From: Gammaproteobacteria bacterium
GTDB taxonomy: Bacteria; Pseudomonadota; Gammaproteobacteria; HyVt-429
Length of the DNA: 64,000 nucleotides
Assembly: GCA_013152415.1 (NCBI GenBank)
Contig: JAADGI010000019.1
Span: 1-64,000, forward strand
Direction of reading: 5' to 3'
Below are positions 46,325-55,197 of this stretch, one piece after another (the first letter of the stretch is position 1; each line of letters starts with the position of its first letter). A program made the translations under genes and the position numbers. The notes under the pieces were generated by a model. The model made no database searches and was not told the DNA's origin. It saw only the letters and a list, made by a program, of their open reading frames with translations.

Positions 46325-46501
46325 ATGTCTACCCCAAAACAAATGGCTAAAGAGATCATTGATCGCCTCCCGGAAGAGGTGAGCTGGGAGGATATCCTCT
46401 ATGAACTTTACGTCATGCAGGAGATCGACCAGGAACTCGCCGAAGCCGAGGCTACCGCCAACGACATCCCCCTGAACAAAGTTCGGGGACTGGATAGCTA
46501 A
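46325..46501 (+). CDS. Small antitoxin-like protein, no toxin adjacent
   Basis: A 58-residue ORF (MSTPKQMAKEIIDRL, EEVSWEDILYELYVMQEIDQ, ending PLNKVRGLDS). GGAG lies 9 bases before the ATG. The pattern of a helical N-terminus with LPEEVSWEDILYELYV and an acidic linker resembles a common class of antitoxins paired with RelE/ParE-type toxins. The usual toxin would follow on the same strand, but the next frame is the hybrid kinase on the other strand, so it appears orphaned. Confidence in coding is fair, in the class moderate. Confidence 0.55.
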   Translation: MSTPKQMAKEIIDRLPEEVSWEDILYELYVMQEIDQELAEAEATANDIPLNKVRGLDS

Positions 46502-46599
46502 TCCCAGGCCCCTGCCAGGCGTAGCGGACGGTCCATGCTGGTCTGGATGAAGCTAAGTACTACGCTAAGGTTCTAAGCATGGCAATGTAATACTTACAA

Positions 46600-49500
46600 T
46601 CAACCTATCCCTAACACCTGCTCGAGTACCTGTTTTATTTTTTCCCGATTAAAATCCTTCTCAAGCGCACCGCTGAAACCATGGTCTCGAAAGTGGGTCA
46701 TCTCCGGGGCCTGGGTATGACCACTGGCAACAATTATTCGGACATACGGGTCCATGGTGTGTATTTTGTCCGCAATCTCTTTGCCTCCCAAGCCACCGGG
46801 GAGGGTAATATCCAAAATAATAAGATCAATGGGATCATCACCCTGCATTGATCGCCGGTAAAGAGTGATGGCCTCATCAGCATTTCCGGCCTGGACGGTC
46901 TTGCAACCCAAGCCCTCCAGGTTAAGTTTAAACAAATCCCGCACGTCCTCTTCATCATCAACGATCAATATGGTACGGCCAGCGAGACCCTCTTTTGTGT
47001 CGGCTGTATCCAACAATTTTCCCGCGTGGCCCCATTCTTCATCAAGCACGAGTCGAACACGTTGCGCTAAATCACCCTTGCGATAGGGCTTACCCAAAAA
47101 ATGGGTTGAAAATCGATCCAGGCCATTATGGGAAATGGCCTTTGAGGTGAAACCCGAAGTCAACAACACCCTAAGCTTGGGACGCTGCTGGGTCGCCTGT
47201 TGGGCCAGTTCATAGCCGTCCATCCCACCGGGCATCACCACATCAGTGAACAGCAGATCAAACTGCTCATCTTCTGCCAGTATCGCCAAGGCCTGCACAC
47301 CATCAACGGCCGTACGGGTGCGGTATCCCAGACTGCTCAAATACTGATTGGCCAATTCCAGCAAATCAACTTCATCATCGACAATCAGGATAGCTTCACT
47401 GCCAGTGGGTAATTCAACCTCTTCAACCGTAGCGGTGGTAGATTTTAGAGCCGCGGAACGCGGCAGATACAAACGCATGGTGGTCCCCACACCAAGCTCT
47501 GAATATACCTTAATGTAACCCCCGTAGCGTTTGACAAAACCGTACACCATCGCCATACCCAATCCGGTGCCCTTGCCTTCGGGTTTGGTGGTGAAAAAAG
47601 GCTCGAAGATGTGTTCCAGGGTCTCTTTGTCCATACCCATACCGGTATCGCTCAACATTAACTGCACATAATCACCCACCTGGGCATCGGGGCTCAGTAG
47701 AATAGAGTCTGCATCCAGGGTTTTGTTACTGGTCTCAATCAACAGCTTGCCACCACCCGGCATGGCGTCGCGGGCATTGATCACCAGATTCAGGGTGGCG
47801 TCCTGAAATTCACCGGGGTCTATTTCAGTAAGCCATAACTTGTCAGATAAATGATATTGAACATCTATGGCCGGGGTAACCGAACGGTCAATCATCGCCT
47901 CCAGCGTCTTAAAGCTGGCATTGATATCCACCACCGTTTTTTTGTTGCTCTGGCGACGGGTAAAGGTCAGCAGTTGCCGGGTCAGATCCATACAACGCAG
48001 CGTGGCCTTACTGGCGGTATCCACCCACTGGCGTGGTCCCTCACTATTGGCAACATAAGTTTTCAGGTAATCCAGATAACCGATAATGACCCCTAGCTGA
48101 TTATTGAAGTCATGGGCAATACCACCGGCAAGTTGACCCACGGCTTCCATTTTTTGTGAACGGCGTAAGGCCTCTTCAGACTGTAGACGTTCAGTAATAT
48201 CGAGAATAATGGCGGCAAAAGCTAAAACAGATCCAAAGGTCGATAGCTGGACCTGGACCTCGACGGGATACAAAGACCCGTCTTTACGCTGGTGAGTGGT
48301 ATTGAAGCGAACTTTCTCCTTGGTACCGTTGCGCAGAGGCGTGAGCAGTTTTACAAAAGTCCTGTGCGTCATATACGGTTTTAAATCCAGCGGGGTAAGC
48401 TTTTGGAGCTCCTCTGCAGAATACCCCAGGTTCTCCATTGCCACCCGGTTAACCTGAATAAACCGAAATGTCTCGGCGTTAAATATGTAGACCTCGTTCA
48501 AAGAACCATCCAGTATCCGGCCCAGGCTGATCTCCCTTTCCTCGGCCCGCTTACGTTCGGTGATGTCACGGAACAGGGCAATAAAACCGATAGTCTTAGC
48601 GTTTACATCCTTGACCTGGGTACCAATGGTTTCGGTCCAGAACACCGTGCCGTCCTTGCGTTTGTATCTGACTTCATAAGGGGCACCTTGTTGCTTAACA
48701 GGCTCGGTACGATAACGACGGCGTCCCTGCTCCAGAAAATCCTTTCGGTCCGCGTATAGCATTTCCGTGGTCCTGCCGATCAACTCCTGATCGCTGTAAC
48801 CAAACATCTCGTAAACCGCCGGGTTGCACATTACGATCCGGCGTTCCGTGTCGGCAAAGGCCACCCCATCCGAAATGGCATTGAACATGGCCTCAAACTC
48901 AGCCTTACTGCGAGCCAGCACCTGCTCCGCCCGTCTGCGCTCGGTGATGTCGGTAACGGTACCGACGTAACCCACCACCTGGCCACTGCTGTCACACTCT
49001 GCTTCCGCTGACCCCAACAGCCAGGTGACCTTAGCGTCGGGACGTTGATAACGGTATTCGGAGTGGAACGGGACCTTGTCTAGCGCAGACTGTTGCCACT
49101 CAGTAAATACCCGTTGCCGGTCATCAGGGTGTAGTGCCTGGGCCCAGCCCTCGCCCAGCGCCTCCGTTTGACTCATACCAGCCAACTCACACCAGCGTTC
49201 ATTTACGTAGACGCACCGACCTTGCGCGTCGGCACTAAAGATACCCACCGGTGCGGCCTTGGCCAGGACATGAAAGTGTGCCTCACTTTGTTTCAGGGCT
49301 GCAAAAGATTGCTTGATATTTTCCTGCATCTGGTTGATAGCACTGACCACCAGACCGAGCTCATCCACCTTTCGCTGTGGGGTATCTTCGCGATCCAGAA
49401 CCAGGGGCTTATCCAGACTGTTGATGTCCAGGTTGTGGGTAAAATTGGCGATGCGGCTCAAATGGCGGGCAATCAAAGTATGAAAAATTATCAGGATAAA

Positions 49501-49995
49501 GCCCGCCACCAGAAAAATCTGAATGGCATTACTGACAAGAATCACCCAAACCTTTTTGAGCAGGCGTTGATACACCCCGGTTAAACTGGCGGTAACAGTC
49601 AACAAGCCGATTTCAATATCCCGCCCACGGTGGGGATAAATCATGGTGTATTGACGGGATATCACATCCCTGGTTTGTGGGGTACCCACGGACACCCACA
49701 CCTTGTCCTGATCCCGAACCTCCAGGAACTGCATATCACGACGGTTGAAGATCCCCTCCAGGTGAGTCCTGAGTTCCTTTTTATCCGAGGCCCACAGGGC
49801 AGAGGTGAGGGTCTTCAGATGCACATCCCGGATCTGCTGCAACTGGTCTTCGATCAATTCGATATCATCGTCGTAGTCACGATACAATTGAATGGCGGTG
49901 ACAAATAGAGTGATAAAGGAACTGAATAACACCACATAAATGATAAGGCGGCGGGCGATGCCGGTCTTATGGGTTTTCCGATCGGGACCTGTCAT
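46600..49995 (-). CDS. Membrane PAS-containing hybrid histidine kinase with two receiver domains
   Basis: The 1,131-residue sensor has TM1 (about 17-35), a periplasmic domain (about 38-150), TM2 (about 155-178), a HAMP linker, three PAS domains (about 238-360, 360-490, 490-610), a HisKA H-box with H628 ([19 protein letters not shown]), an HATPase ([19 protein letters not shown]) and two receiver domains with phospho-acceptors D918 ([11 protein letters not shown]) and D1062 ([11 protein letters not shown]). No HPt or output domain follows, so it probably signals through another protein. It begins 3 bp after the solute-binding protein stop. Confidence 0.92.
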   Translation of the reverse strand: MTGPDRKTHKTGIARRLIIYVVLFSSFITLFVTAIQLYRDYDDDIELIEDQLQQIRDVHLKTLTSALWASDKKELRTHLEGIFNRRDMQFLEVRDQDKVWVSVGTPQTRDVISRQYTMIYPHRGRDIEIGLLTVTASLTGVYQRLLKKVWVILVSNAIQIFLVAGFILIIFHTLIARHLSRIANFTHNLDINSLDKPLVLDREDTPQRKVDELGLVVSAINQMQENIKQSFAALKQSEAHFHVLAKAAPVGIFSADAQGRCVYVNERWCELAGMSQTEALGEGWAQALHPDDRQRVFTEWQQSALDKVPFHSEYRYQRPDAKVTWLLGSAEAECDSSGQVVGYVGTVTDITERRRAEQVLARSKAEFEAMFNAISDGVAFADTERRIVMCNPAVYEMFGYSDQELIGRTTEMLYADRKDFLEQGRRRYRTEPVKQQGAPYEVRYKRKDGTVFWTETIGTQVKDVNAKTIGFIALFRDITERKRAEEREISLGRILDGSLNEVYIFNAETFRFIQVNRVAMENLGYSAEELQKLTPLDLKPYMTHRTFVKLLTPLRNGTKEKVRFNTTHQRKDGSLYPVEVQVQLSTFGSVLAFAAIILDITERLQSEEALRRSQKMEAVGQLAGGIAHDFNNQLGVIIGYLDYLKTYVANSEGPRQWVDTASKATLRCMDLTRQLLTFTRRQSNKKTVVDINASFKTLEAMIDRSVTPAIDVQYHLSDKLWLTEIDPGEFQDATLNLVINARDAMPGGGKLLIETSNKTLDADSILLSPDAQVGDYVQLMLSDTGMGMDKETLEHIFEPFFTTKPEGKGTGLGMAMVYGFVKRYGGYIKVYSELGVGTTMRLYLPRSAALKSTTATVEEVELPTGSEAILIVDDEVDLLELANQYLSSLGYRTRTAVDGVQALAILAEDEQFDLLFTDVVMPGGMDGYELAQQATQQRPKLRVLLTSGFTSKAISHNGLDRFSTHFLGKPYRKGDLAQRVRLVLDEEWGHAGKLLDTADTKEGLAGRTILIVDDEEDVRDLFKLNLEGLGCKTVQAGNADEAITLYRRSMQGDDPIDLIILDITLPGGLGGKEIADKIHTMDPYVRIIVASGHTQAPEMTHFRDHGFSGALEKDFNREKIKQVLEQVLGIG

Positions 49996-49998
49996 AGC

Positions 49999-50745
49999 TC
50001 ATTTTCCAGTAATCGGTGCCAGAATCCGCTGAAAGACCCGTTGATAACTGCCATCGGCCTTCATGGCACGCAAAGCAGCGGCAAGTTTTGGCACCAAATG
50101 CCGGTGTTTCTTGTGCAGGTACACATACATGGCCCGGCGTGCCAAAGGCGGCTTCAATACCTTTACCCCCTGGATGCGGTGTCGATTGAGGTAGCCGAGT
50201 CCGACCCAGCGTGAATAGACGAGCACATCTACCCGATCTTTTATCAGCAGGGTGAAGAGTTGATTGGCATTTTTGACCATGGTGATTTCGGCTGACTTGG
50301 GGATATTACGCTCCAGTATCTTCCAGCCGGTGACCATGGCCACCGAATAGGGCTTAAGGCTGCCCCAGCCGGTTACCGGGAAACTCACATTTTTGGCAAA
50401 TACAACGAACTCCAGATCGATAATCTTTTCCGGTACCTGGATTAAATTCGGGTAGGTCCTCTGTAAACCCGCAATCCTGAGCAAATCACCGTCGTCAATC
50501 CCGGCATTGGCATTAATCAGCGCCCTTTCAGCGGGCAGCCGAACCGATTCCATCCCGAAACCGATGCGCCCCAATGCCTGTTTAACAACCACGTCAACAA
50601 AACCGGTCTGCTCATCATTGGATAAGGGAGGAGTAAAGGTCGTATTCAGTACCAGGATTTCCTTGGCCAAAAGTAAGCCTGGAACAGCCAAGCCACTGAG
50701 CAGCCAGATAAAGCTAAGCCATCGGTGTCTGCGAATTCTTGTCAT
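49999..50745 (-). CDS. Solute-binding protein (SBP_bac_3 type)
   Basis: The protein has a signal peptide (LSFIWLLSGLAVPGLLLA) and a type II periplasmic binding fold with LNTTFTPPLSNDEQTGFVDVV, LPAERALINANAGIDDGD and GWGSLKPYSVAMVTGWKILE. Start is ATG 50745 or an upstream TTG at 50769; neither has a good ribosome site. It lacks an ABC permease partner nearby and is tightly linked to the hybrid kinase, so it more likely delivers a ligand signal to that sensor than feeds a transporter. The ligand is unknown. Confidence 0.78.
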   Translation of the reverse strand: MTRIRRHRWLSFIWLLSGLAVPGLLLAKEILVLNTTFTPPLSNDEQTGFVDVVVKQALGRIGFGMESVRLPAERALINANAGIDDGDLLRIAGLQRTYPNLIQVPEKIIDLEFVVFAKNVSFPVTGWGSLKPYSVAMVTGWKILERNIPKSAEITMVKNANQLFTLLIKDRVDVLVYSRWVGLGYLNRHRIQGVKVLKPPLARRAMYVYLHKKHRHLVPKLAAALRAMKADGSYQRVFQRILAPITGK

Positions 50746-50830
50746 TGATCTACGAATGATTTCAGTCAACCGCTACTTGATCACACTAAAGAATACCCCT
50801 ATTTTATGCCATTCTGGTTCACACCCCCCG

Positions 50831-50893
50831 ATATTTATTAGCGCGTTCGTCGCGTTTATCGGTGCGCTCGTCATATTTATTGACACGTTCGTC
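50831..50893 (+). promoter_or_regulatory. Three AlgR/LytTR-like boxes at 21-bp spacing upstream of the sensor pair
   Basis: Three 21-bp units (50831-50851, 50852-50872, 50873-50893) each end in an AlgR-like box: GCGTTCGTC (50843-50851), GCGCTCGTC (50864-50872) and ACGTTCGTC (50885-50893). Each is one or two bases from CCGTTCGTC. They are 86 to 150 bp upstream of the ATG of the solute-binding gene. The array resembles the one before the pilus operon. Confidence 0.45.
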
Positions 50894-51187
50894 TGCTGAC
50901 TGCCGAATTTTTGCAACTTATCACACAAACTTGTCAACCATTTTCTACTTTAAGAAAAATCATCAGCAGTACCAGCCGCCGAGCTATAAACCTATTTGCT
51001 GTCATACCGGCGCAGGCCGGTATCTATATCTCGTTGATTTTATTGATACGTGTCTTCTGGACTCCGGCCTATGGAGTGACGATGACTTTTCACACAGCCT
51101 CTTTCGCTAAAATGACGGGAGAGCTTGTCAAAATTTCATGTCTCCAATAGCAGCAATGATGCCATGCACCTGTATTTTGGCGCGTTT

Positions 51188-51223
51188 GCACAACAACAAG
51201 ATTTTGTTAACGGGACAGCACTG
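51188..51223 (+). repeat. 36-bp inverted repeat, left copy
   Basis: This 36-bp sequence, which contains CAACAAGATTTTGTTAACGG, recurs inverted at 63965-64000 with a single mismatch. It lies 11 bp beyond the cheR stop codon, that is, immediately at the 3' end of the chemosensory operon. Confidence 0.85.
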
Positions 51224-51234
51224 GGGTACTCCTG

Positions 51235-52092
51235 TTAATTTTTATAATAAACCGATGGGCACATAAACTTCAGCCCGTGATCTATACCATTCAGGGTTTC
51301 GGTATGACTGATGATGAGATACCCACCCCGGTTCAGGCGTGCCACTATTCGCGCGATCAGTTCCTTTTTGGTGTCGCGGTCAAAGTAGATCATGACATTG
51401 CGCAAAAAGATGACGTCAAAATAGCCTAGCTCTGGCCAGGCACCGTTCAGATTCAGGTATCGGAAATCAATCTTGTTTCTAAGTGCAGCATCAATAAGGA
51501 ACATTCCCTGTTGTGAGCGCACCCCTTTACGACAATATTTATTAAGGTATTCGGGGGCAATCTTCTCCGCAGCTTCCAGGGGATACAAACCTTTGCGCGC
51601 AGTTTCCAACATGCGCTGGCTGATATCCGTCGCCACAATTTCCCAGGGAGCGGTGCCCAATTCGTCGGCCAACAGCATAGCCAGACTATAAGGTTCTGAA
51701 CCATTTGAACTGGCGGCACTCCAGATACGGTAGGGATAGGCCTCCCTGGCCGGCAAAATCTGTGTGCGCAACAAATCGAAATGTTTTTCTTCCCTGAAAA
51801 AATAAGTTTCATTGGTGGTCAAAAGATCCACCAAACATTGAAATTCTTCCGCCTGATCAGCTCTCATGACCAGATGGAAGTACTCACCAAAACTGTTAAG
51901 CTCGTAATGCCGTAAACGCCGTATCAGGCGACTGGATACCAGTGGCTTCTTGGCATCCGATAGACTGATGCCAGCGGCCTCATAGATAAATTTCTGGAAT
52001 TTTCTGAATTCCTTATCTTCCAGGACAGGCACCACGGGTTCGTGACCGGCTTCCTGCCTGCCTAAGGCCACCTTGGCCTGTGCGAGACTCAT
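51235..52092 (-). CDS. cheR: Chemotaxis protein methyltransferase CheR
   Basis: The 285-residue SAM-dependent enzyme methylates glutamates of the receptors. It has the N-terminal helical CheR_N domain, YRIWSAASSNGSEPYSLAMLL (SAM loop, a variant of the usual AGCSSGEE), TDISQRMLETARKGLYP and YFDVIFLRNVMIYFD. It ends the operon and overlaps the ODP-like gene by ATGA. The SSNGSEPY variant lacks one acidic residue seen in the common CheR loop. Confidence 0.93.
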   Translation of the reverse strand: MSLAQAKVALGRQEAGHEPVVPVLEDKEFRKFQKFIYEAAGISLSDAKKPLVSSRLIRRLRHYELNSFGEYFHLVMRADQAEEFQCLVDLLTTNETYFFREEKHFDLLRTQILPAREAYPYRIWSAASSNGSEPYSLAMLLADELGTAPWEIVATDISQRMLETARKGLYPLEAAEKIAPEYLNKYCRKGVRSQQGMFLIDAALRNKIDFRYLNLNGAWPELGYFDVIFLRNVMIYFDRDTKKELIARIVARLNRGGYLIISHTETLNGIDHGLKFMCPSVYYKN

Positions 52093-52826
52093 TCCTTCAG
52101 CCCGACATCCAGGCGTTGAAACCAGTCGATGAAGCGGCTTACATCCTCACCCCGGTAGATGGCCCCATGTTGTGGGCACAACATGTCGATATCCATTTCC
52201 TTGACGCGCCGACACCAGCGCTCCTTGGCTTCGTTGGACCCCATCCAGCGACGGTGGAAACCTGTCGCAAAATGGATATGTTCGTCAAAGTTCTCCACAA
52301 ACAGACCCTGCCGATCCTCTGGTAGCAAGGCCGCACCGACATCTCCGGTAAACAAAATTTTGGCTACCGGATCGTAACAATGAAAATTCCCGGCAGAGTG
52401 CAGATAATGGGCCGGTATGGCCTCCAGGCTGTGGCCGTTGAATGGAATCCTGGCACCTTCATCGGGTATCCCTACCAGGGTATCATCGTTACCCCCAAAA
52501 TGGGGAACAAAGGTTTCCCATAACCAACTCACGTGACACTTGAGCTTCGGGTTAAAGTCCAGCCACAATGCCAATGAAGAAATAATATCGGGGTCCTGGT
52601 GGGAGGCAAATAGCGATCGAATATTGTGTGGGTTATAAATCTCGCAGATCGCGGAAAACACGGCGGGAAAAATCTCTACGCCACCCGGATCGAGCAGTAC
52701 AGCTTCGTCACCATCAAATACCAGATACTCGTTGGTATCAATCACAAAGCCGGGTTTATCCGGGTCACGGGCGATGACTGCCCATTTGTGCTCACCTTTT
52801 TCAAAAATTATCTCGGCCTTTTTCAT
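52089..52826 (-). CDS. Di-iron oxygen-binding (ODP-like) MBL-fold protein
   Basis: The 245-residue protein has the flavodiiron-type MBL core: first-shell residues H76, D78 and D80 (FASHQDPDIISS), H143 (HYLHSAGNFH), D162 (LFTGDVGAALLP) and H220 (LCPQHGAIYRG). HQDPD in place of HxExDH is the pattern of ODP, the oxygen-sensing di-iron protein of Treponema chemotaxis. There is no flavodoxin domain. It overlaps both neighbours by ATGA, in a chemotaxis operon, so a cytoplasmic oxygen sensor is the favoured role. An enzyme role cannot be excluded. Confidence 0.85.
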   Translation of the reverse strand: MKKAEIIFEKGEHKWAVIARDPDKPGFVIDTNEYLVFDGDEAVLLDPGGVEIFPAVFSAICEIYNPHNIRSLFASHQDPDIISSLALWLDFNPKLKCHVSWLWETFVPHFGGNDDTLVGIPDEGARIPFNGHSLEAIPAHYLHSAGNFHCYDPVAKILFTGDVGAALLPEDRQGLFVENFDEHIHFATGFHRRWMGSNEAKERWCRRVKEMDIDMLCPQHGAIYRGEDVSRFIDWFQRLDVGLKE

Positions 52827-53458
52827 GCCGCTATACCTTCTTCAGCCGCGATGTATTGTTGTTCCTTAGCTTCATCCAGGCAAGCGATGGCCTGTTGTAA
52901 CAATTTATCGATAGCGGCAACTGTCTGCTCAATCTCTTCGGAGACCTGATTCAGGGAATGGGCAAGGCTGCCCGCAGATGTCGATTCAATCTTGGCGAGT
53001 ACCGCGAGAATTTCCCCCATGTCGCATAACTTGCTGGCCCGTTCCAGGTCACGCTGAACCTTGCGCCGGGTGCTGACAAACCCCCCATAGGCCGTTTCAA
53101 GCTCCGCAATCCGCCGGTCCAGCACTTTTTGCACCATACGGGCACGCAGGCTTGTTCGATCACTGCCACGGGCCCTGCTCAAATAACGCGTATAACGCTG
53201 CAACTTTAACAATACTGCCATTGAACCCACCAAGTCATAGATAACCTGGGACAGCGCCGACATACCCTCGTTCAGGTGGTCACTGAACACACGCAATGCT
53301 GTGGTCACGGTCGTAAAACCTGCCGCCGAACCGTCCACCTTACGCGCCATAAACATCGCGTTGAGGGCAATAAGATAAACTTTATGGGAAGTGTCCATTA
53401 TTCGCTTGGCCGCTTCATTGACCGCGATCACCTCTTCTATATCCCGCACTTCCGTCAT
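52823..53458 (-). CDS. Cytoplasmic helical protein with degenerate MCP signalling hairpin
   Basis: A 211-residue all-helical protein with no membrane segment. Residues 24-62 (SHKVYLIALNAMFMARK, then DGSAAGFTTVTTALRVFSD) match the receptor hairpin tip [19 protein letters not shown] / [16 protein letters not shown] in ALNA, AR, G, GF and V positions but have lost several invariant ones. ATG 53458 is preceded by AGGAAAGG. It lies between cheB and the ODP-like gene with an ATGA overlap to the latter, suggesting the two proteins work as a unit. Confidence 0.75.
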   Translation of the reverse strand: MTEVRDIEEVIAVNEAAKRIMDTSHKVYLIALNAMFMARKVDGSAAGFTTVTTALRVFSDHLNEGMSALSQVIYDLVGSMAVLLKLQRYTRYLSRARGSDRTSLRARMVQKVLDRRIAELETAYGGFVSTRRKVQRDLERASKLCDMGEILAVLAKIESTSAGSLAHSLNQVSEEIEQTVAAIDKLLQQAIACLDEAKEQQYIAAEEGIAA

Positions 53459-53490
53459 AAGCCTTTCCTCTGCATCCTGAGATACTCGTA

Positions 53491-54597
53491 TCAACCGCAA
53501 TCCCGTACTCTTTCATATTGCATAATGGCGCTACCCACATCACTCAATGGCACAATCGAATCGGTGGCACCCAGCTTCACCGCCTCTTTGGGCATACCAT
53601 AAACCACGCAACTCTCTTCATCCTGGGCCAGGGTATAGGCACCGGCATCGTGCATTTCCAGCAAACCCTTGGCACCATCATCACCCATACCCGTCATGAT
53701 TATTCCCATCGCATTACTCCCTGCATAGCGGGCTACGGAACGAAACAACACATCCACAGACGGACGGTGGCGGTTGACCAGTGGCCCTTCAACCACTTCA
53801 ACCCGATATTTAGCGCCACTGCGTTTCAACATCATATGCCTGCCACCGGGTGCTATCAGGGCAACACCCGGCATCACGGTATCCTGGTCTTTCGCTTCGC
53901 GCACCTCGATCTTGCACACCGAGTTCAAACGATCGGCAAATGCGGCGGTAAATTGTTCTGGCATATGTTGAACGATGACGATGCCTGGGCAAATCCGAGG
54001 CAACGCGGTCAGCACGTATTCCAGCGCATTGGTACCACCGGTGCTGGTACCGATGGCCACAATCTGTTCTGTGGTCTGCGTCATGGCCGATGGCCGACCG
54101 GCACCTAAAATGACATCGGCACTGTGTTTTTCACCAACTTCGACAACGCTAACAGGTTTATTGGTGGTGCTGCCCGGCCGGTGAAGGCGGGAAACTTTGG
54201 CCCGGGCGGCATTTTTAACCGCCTGCTTAAGCACTGTAGCCGAATCCTGCAGGAAATCTTTAAGGCCCATTTTCGGCTTGGTGATAATATCCACGGCACC
54301 GGCTGCCATCGCCTCCATCGTGGTCTGCGCACTTTTCTCCGTCAGAGTAGAACAGATCACGACGGGTGTTGGCCGCTCCCGCATCAGTTTTTTTAGAAAA
54401 GTGATGCCATCCATGCGTGGCATCTCGACATCCAGGACGATGACATCGGGCCATGCCTTTTCCATGCGTCGCATCGCAAAGATGGGATCGGCAGCTGCTC
54501 CCAGCAATTCGATGGCGGGATCAGATTTCAGAATATCCCCTATGACCCGCCTCACCACTGCAGAATCATCCACCACCATAACCTTGACTGTTTTCAC
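53491..54597 (-). CDS. cheB: Chemotaxis methylesterase CheB
   Basis: The 368-residue protein has a receiver domain with phospho-acceptor D56 ([13 protein letters not shown]) and a C-terminal methylesterase with catalytic S185 ([12 protein letters not shown]), H211 (VQHMPEQFT) and D in [12 protein letters not shown]. It demethylates or deamidates receptor glutamates. The start is GTG 54597 with no strong ribosome site; it follows cheW by 33 bp. Confidence 0.95.
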   Translation of the reverse strand: MKTVKVMVVDDSAVVRRVIGDILKSDPAIELLGAAADPIFAMRRMEKAWPDVIVLDVEMPRMDGITFLKKLMRERPTPVVICSTLTEKSAQTTMEAMAAGAVDIITKPKMGLKDFLQDSATVLKQAVKNAARAKVSRLHRPGSTTNKPVSVVEVGEKHSADVILGAGRPSAMTQTTEQIVAIGTSTGGTNALEYVLTALPRICPGIVIVQHMPEQFTAAFADRLNSVCKIEVREAKDQDTVMPGVALIAPGGRHMMLKRSGAKYRVEVVEGPLVNRHRPSVDVLFRSVARYAGSNAMGIIMTGMGDDGAKGLLEMHDAGAYTLAQDEESCVVYGMPKEAVKLGATDSIVPLSDVGSAIMQYERVRDCG

Positions 54598-54630
54598 TTC
54601 AAAATAAACATCCGTCTAATATGGAGCGTC

Positions 54631-55197
54631 TCATTCCACATGATCTTCCGGTGAGACTTCACTGTCTCGAGTAACCTGATCCAATATGGACAGTTCCTCC
54701 ACCGACAACACGTGCTCAACATCCAGCAGAATAATAAATTTATCCTGTACCTTACCCATGCCCTGTATAAAATCAGTACGGATCTTCGCACCAAAAGCCG
54801 GTGTGGCTTCAATTTCTCCTGCCGGGATTTCCAGCACCTCGTTAACGGCATCCACGACCACACCGATATCAATCACCTCACCTTCGGACTCGGCTTCTAT
54901 GATCACGATGCAAGTACGTTTATTGGCACCCGTCGGCTCACTTCCAAGACGCAAGGATAAATCAATTACCGGCACCACACTGCCACGCACGTTGACCACA
55001 CCTTGAATAAAATCCGGCATCATGGGAACGCGCGTGACATCGCAATATTCCAGGATTTCCTTGATAGCCAAAATACCGATTCCATAGGTTTCACCGCCCA
55101 CCATAAATGTCAAAAACAGATTCTGACTTTCATCCAATTCATCCTGTGGCCGGTCCCCGATTTTCTGCTTGTCCTGCTGTACCGCTAACTGATTCAT
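54631..55197 (-). CDS. cheW: Chemotaxis adaptor CheW
   Basis: The 188-residue adaptor couples receptors to CheA. The CheW core is seen as [54 protein letters not shown] and [21 protein letters not shown]. It is longer than E. coli CheW (167) by a short N-terminal tail. Its ATG overlaps the haem-c MCP stop. It is the only CheW in the operon and would serve all receptors encoded here. Confidence 0.95.
   Translation of the reverse strand: MNQLAVQQDKQKIGDRPQDELDESQNLFLTFMVGGETYGIGILAIKEILEYCDVTRVPMMPDFIQGVVNVRGSVVPVIDLSLRLGSEPTGANKRTCIVIIEAESEGEVIDIGVVVDAVNEVLEIPAGEIEATPAFGAKIRTDFIQGMGKVQDKFIILLDVEHVLSVEELSILDQVTRDSEVSPEDHVE

Larger units (their letters stand above)
50770..51234. other. 465-bp gap between the sensor pair and cheR
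   Basis: Apart from the 21-bp boxes it holds a GTCATACCGGCGCAGGCCGG repeat at 50999-51026, an ACTCCGGCCTATGGAGTGAC segment at 51060-51079, and at its end the left 36-bp inverted repeat (51188-51223). No gene is seen. Confidence 0.6.

Noticed and set aside
50507..50899. 130-codon frame over the 21-bp array and the start of the solute-binding gene
   Set aside because: It overlaps a real gene on the other strand and its repetitive end is the box array.
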